Source: Methanofastidiosum methylothiophilum (GTDB lineage: Archaea > Methanobacteriota_B > Thermococci > Methanofastidiosales > Methanofastidiosaceae). From it: a stretch of DNA of 15,676 nucleotides. Shown in pieces: positions 14,458-15,676 of this stretch (positions are counted from its first letter, which is position 1; each line of letters opens with the position of its first letter). The translations under genes were made by a program, and so were the position numbers. The notes under the pieces are model-generated. The model saw nothing but the letters and a program-made list of their open reading frames with translations. It made no database searches and was not told the origin of the DNA. The stretch is taken from positions 1-15,676 of the forward strand of contig LNJE01000026.1 in the NCBI GenBank assembly GCA_001587635.1. The letters run 5' to 3'.

Positions 14458-15015
14458 ATGAANTCATTATTAAATAATNTCATTATAGCAAAAGGAGACA
14501 TTACTTCCTTTGATGTTGAAGCAATTGTTAACGCAGCNAACACTTCTCTNCTNGGNGGCGGAGGTGTTGACGGAGCAATTCACAAAGCNGCAGGACCNGA
14601 ATTGCTTGAAGAATGCATTTCNCTCAAAGGATGTGAAAGCGGAAAAGCAAAGATAACAAAAGCNTATAGGCTTAAGGCAAAATATATTATTCATACTCCT
14701 GGNCCNGTTTATAAAAACGGAANNTGCGGAGAAAGAGCTCTNCTTGAATCTTCTTATAANAACTGTATGNCGCTGGCNAAAGAATACAATGTNTCTTCAA
14801 TNGCATTTCCGGCTATTTCAACNGGAATTTATTCTTATCCTAAAGAGGANGCCTGTAAGATAGCTCTAAAAACGGTATTAGCTTTTGTTGACAAAGAAAA
14901 ATACTTTCCTACAATATACTTCGTTCTTTACGATGACGNAAATTNCTTAATTTACAAAAACGAATTTGAAAAGGTGAAAAATGAATTACAGACAGTCTCT
15001 GAGCAACTATTATAA
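14458..15015 (+). CDS. Macrodomain protein, predicted O-acetyl-ADP-ribose / ADP-ribosyl hydrolase (YmdB-like)
   Basis: A 185-residue single-domain macro protein that binds ADP-ribose and probably deacetylates O-acetyl-ADP-ribose or removes ADP-ribose from targets. Seen: KGDITSFDVEAIVNAAN (Asp14 region binding adenine, Asn25 and Asn28), the GGGGVDGAIHK loop (about 33-43), KITKAYRLKAKYIIHTPGP with the VYKNG segment, and IAFPAISTGIYSYPKE, the ribose-phosphate loop. This layout matches the MacroD/YmdB hydrolase class. Its 3' end overlaps pyrF by 35 bases, so both are translated from one message. No ADP-ribosyl transferase such as DarT is beside it. Confidence 0.9.
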   Translation: MXSLLNNXIIAKGDITSFDVEAIVNAXNTSXXXGGGVDGAIHKXAGXELLEECIXLKGCESGKAKITKXYRLKAKYIIHTPXXVYKNGXCGERAXLESSYXNCMXLXKEYNXSSXAFPAISXGIYSYPKEXACKIALKTVLAFVDKEKYFPTIYFVLYDDXNXLIYKNEFEKVKNELQTVSEQLL

Positions 15016-15676
15016 NAAATATAATAGTATNTTATGNATGGGAATGGATCCGGTTCTATCNAAGATTCCCATTCAGGAAAATGACANTAAAAAGAANATT
15101 TACAGCTTTTATGAAGAAATTCTCAACGAGATAATTAAAACAAAAAAATATCCGGCATGNGTTAAGCCGAATTATGCCTTTTATGCNCGNTACGGATTTC
15201 CNGGTCTTGAAGCCTTACATGATCTNATCAAGCTTTACAGAAANAATGATCTTCCAGTCATTCTTGATGTTAAAAGAGGAGATATCGGCACAACTGCCGA
15301 AGCTTACGCAGAAGAATCTTTTGATTTTTTTGAAGCCGATGCTGTAACATTATCTCCATATTTGGGTCATGATTCAATAGAGCCTTTTACAAAAAAATAT
15401 GAAAATAAGGGTTTTTACATTTTGTGCAAAACATCCAATAAATCTTCCGGAGAACTTCAGGACAAACTGATTGACGGAAAACCATTATATCTTGTTGTCG
15501 CCGGTTATCTTTCCGGCTGGGATAATGGAGGTATTGGAGCTGTTGCAGGAGCAACTTATCCAGATCAGCTTAAAGCCATTCTTGATGAATTTTCAAAATC
15601 CGGGAAAATTCTTCCTCTCCTCATTCCGGGTGTCGGCACACAGGGAGGAGATCTTGAAGCAATAGTTAATACTTGT
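14981..15676 (+). CDS. pyrF: Orotidine 5'-phosphate decarboxylase, type 2 (partial, runs off the window)
   Basis: Last step of UMP synthesis: removes CO2 from OMP. The frame is open from ATG 14981 to the window end (232 codons), so the C-terminus is missing. Seen: CMGMDP near the start, PACVKPNYAFYARYG, the catalytic DVKRGDIG (Asp96, Lys98, Asp101) of the Asp-Lys-Asp network, AVTLSPYLG, ILCKTSNKSSGELQD, and GVGTQGG in the phosphate-binding region. These are the type 2 bacterial OMPDC signatures. ATG 14981 has an SD-like AAGGTG four bases upstream, inside the macrodomain gene, and overlaps that gene. Confidence 0.95.
   Translation, partial: MNYRQSLSNYYXKYNSXLXMGMDPVLXKIPIQENDXKKXIYSFYEEILNEIIKTKKYPAXVKPNYAFYXXYGFXGLEALHDXIKLYRXNDLPVILDVKRGDIGTTAEAYAEESFDFFEADAVTLSPYLGHDSIEPFTKKYENKGFYILCKTSNKSSGELQDKLIDGKPLYLVVAGYLSGWDNGGIGAVAGATYPDQLKAILDEFSKSGKILPLLIPGVGTQGGDLEAIVNTC

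Noticed and set aside
14458..15015. DarG-like antitoxin of a DarTG toxin-antitoxin pair
   Set aside because: No DarT-type ADP-ribosyltransferase lies next to it, and the flanking gene is pyrF, so a housekeeping macrodomain hydrolase is simpler.
1..15676. CRISPR arrays, tRNA or rRNA genes, IS ends, riboswitches
   Set aside because: I saw no regularly spaced direct repeats, cloverleaf or rRNA sequence, transposase gene or recognised aptamer; long repeats within N-rich stretches could be missed.

Overview
This is a 15.7 kb stretch of low-GC bacterial chromosome with compact housekeeping genes and no phage, IS, CRISPR, tRNA or rRNA that I can see. Content (CheX-type phosphatase, a lipoprotein with a relaxed LFSC lipobox, a secreted VWA-FHA protein, type 2 PyrF, carboxynorspermidine-type polyamine genes) is compatible with a diderm such as a spirochaete, but the taxon is not settled by the sequence. 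Many scattered N bases fall mostly on third codon positions, so the sequence looks like a consensus of several closely related strains.

Layout. 1-1998 (minus): carboxynorspermidine dehydrogenase followed by an overlapping nspC decarboxylase that runs off the left edge, the last two steps of (nor)spermidine synthesis. 2145-2588 (minus): small lipoprotein with its own promoter. 2774-3235 (minus): cheX-like phosphatase. 3239-3561: AT-rich non-coding block with DnaA-box-like 9-mers and a family of inverted TTCYGGAAA repeats. 3562-6694 (minus): tight operon purD, secreted protein (with an apparent one-base frameshift), amidohydrolase. 6719-6767: symmetric intergenic block with the same 9-mers. 6767-8179 (minus): M18 aminopeptidase. 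8259-9710 (minus): signal peptide-VWA-TM-FHA protein. 9871-11664 (plus): solitary N6-adenine DNA methyltransferase, convergent with 11694-14332 (minus): mnmG-rsmG. 14458-15676 (plus): macrodomain protein overlapping pyrF, which runs off the right edge.

The strongest unusual signal is a pair of parS centromere sites: a perfect 16-bp palindrome inside rsmG (12216-12231) and a 14-bp-core copy at the mnmG/rsmG junction (12415-12430), where the palindrome contains the GTG start codon of rsmG and encodes the MnmG C-terminal tail. mnmG-rsmG and parS are classically origin-proximal, so the window probably lies in the ori domain of its chromosome. The usual next genes parA-parB are not downstream of rsmG here; the methyltransferase occupies that side. 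The two intergenic blocks at 3239-3561 and 6719-6767 carry DnaA-box-like sequences and are candidates for origin or regulatory sites, not proven ones.
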